Below, piece by piece: positions 63,766 to 64,000 of a stretch of 64,000 nt of DNA. The stretch's first letter is position 1. Each line of letters opens with the position of its first letter. The stretch is taken from positions 8,432,854 through 8,496,853 of the forward strand of contig NZ_GG657757.1 of assembly GCF_000158955.1 (NCBI RefSeq), in the 5' to 3' direction. Position numbers and translations under genes: made by a program. Under the pieces are notes generated by a model that was not told where the DNA came from, did no database searches, and saw nothing but the letters and a program-made list of their open reading frames with translations. Source of the stretch: Streptomyces viridochromogenes DSM 40736. GTDB lineage: Bacteria; Actinomycetota; Actinomycetes; Streptomycetales; Streptomycetaceae.

Positions 63766-64000
63766 GCCGCTTCCCTCCCCACCTGCGGTCCGGGAAGGCC
63801 GGGACGCACGGGGTCGGCCATCGCCACCACGATGTTCCGCGGCCCCTGGTACGCCTCCCGGCTGTGCGCGGTGCGGATGTTGTCCACGAGCATCAGGTCC
63901 CCACGCTGCCAGGACCGGCGTACGGTGTGGGCCTCGTACGTCTTGTTGATCTGCTCGACGACGTCCGGGGACACCGGATCGCCGTTGCCGTGACGGGTGT
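63762..64000 (-). CDS. TauD/SyrP-like 2-oxoglutarate dioxygenase, C-terminal part (truncated by window edge)
   Basis: The frame is open to base 64000, so the start is outside. Residues visible include GNGDPVSPDVVEQINKTYEAH, WQRGDLMLVDNIRTAHSREAYQGP, the terminal segment with the distal Fe-binding His and the Arg for 2-oxoglutarate. SyrP-like enzymes hydroxylate NRPS-bound amino acids such as aspartate. It extends the biosynthetic cluster to the right of the window. Confidence 0.85.
   Translation of the reverse strand, partial: TRHGNGDPVSPDVVEQINKTYEAHTVRRSWQRGDLMLVDNIRTAHSREAYQGPRNIVVAMADPVRPGLPGPQVGREAA

Overview
The window is very GC-rich, actinomycete-type DNA, almost certainly from Streptomyces or a close relative. 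GTG starts are frequent, many genes overlap as ATGA or GTGA, and the gene content is typical (duplicated stress chaperones, DUF2267 and DUF1931 proteins, leader peptides of the HVDLxR type, ECF sigma/anti-sigma pairs). No rRNA, tRNA, CRISPR array or insertion sequence was seen. The mix of catabolic islands, decayed genes and the edge of a biosynthetic cluster suggests an accessory part of the chromosome.

Region 1 (1-13.9 kb) is a CoA-dependent degradation island. A forward operon carries acyl-CoA dehydrogenases, an APH-like phosphotransferase, two SDR dehydrogenases, an enoyl-CoA hydratase, a thiolase and a TetR regulator. A second forward operon follows (two NTF2/SnoaL-like proteins, an EthD-like protein, an acyl-CoA ligase, an MBL hydrolase). 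A reverse operon (acyl-CoA dehydrogenase, phosphotransferase, SDR) faces it. Paired operator-like motifs sit at the promoters. At 14.1-15.0 kb lies a decayed Ldh2/aldehyde dehydrogenase remnant.

Region 2 (15-25.8 kb) has a small membrane protein, a secreted EEP-family hydrolase and a large DUF4157 protein, followed by an organosulfur locus: a frameshifted TauD-type dioxygenase, an SsuB-SsuA-SsuC ABC importer, and divergently an MHS-type MFS transporter with an SsuD-like flavin monooxygenase. Two short cysteine-containing leader peptides, each preceded by a promoter-like sequence placed for leaderless transcription and followed by hairpins, lie back to back in the divergent spacer. They look like a pair of sulfur or cysteine attenuators.

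Region 3 (25.8-52.7 kb) is a stress/dormancy island. It contains a CoA-transferase with an operator inside its promoter, an acetate kinase homologue, a FUSC-type membrane protein, a Zn alcohol dehydrogenase, a DUF1931 histone-fold protein, a SpoIIE phosphatase, two DUF2267 proteins, an MFS transporter, Hsp20, a cNMP-domain thioredoxin-reductase-like protein, a UBP zinc finger, thioredoxin, and a ClpB-CbpM-DnaJ-GrpE-DnaK-general stress protein operon with a divergent PucR regulator.

Region 4 (52.9-64 kb) has a PotD-like lipoprotein, a zone of gene remnants and an HTH membrane protein. Next comes a compact reverse cluster that may be a peptide export system: a six-cysteine small protein, a MauE-like membrane protein split by an in-frame stop, a thioredoxin-like membrane protein, an ABC exporter and an S26 signal peptidase. 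It is divergent from an ECF sigma/anti-sigma pair across a spacer with phased GTTCCGA repeats. The right edge holds a phosphopantetheinyl transferase, SbnA, SbnB and a TauD/SyrP-like hydroxylase, the probable edge of a diaminopropionate-containing NRPS-type cluster. The six-cysteine peptide cluster and the double leader-peptide spacer are the strongest candidates for undescribed biology.
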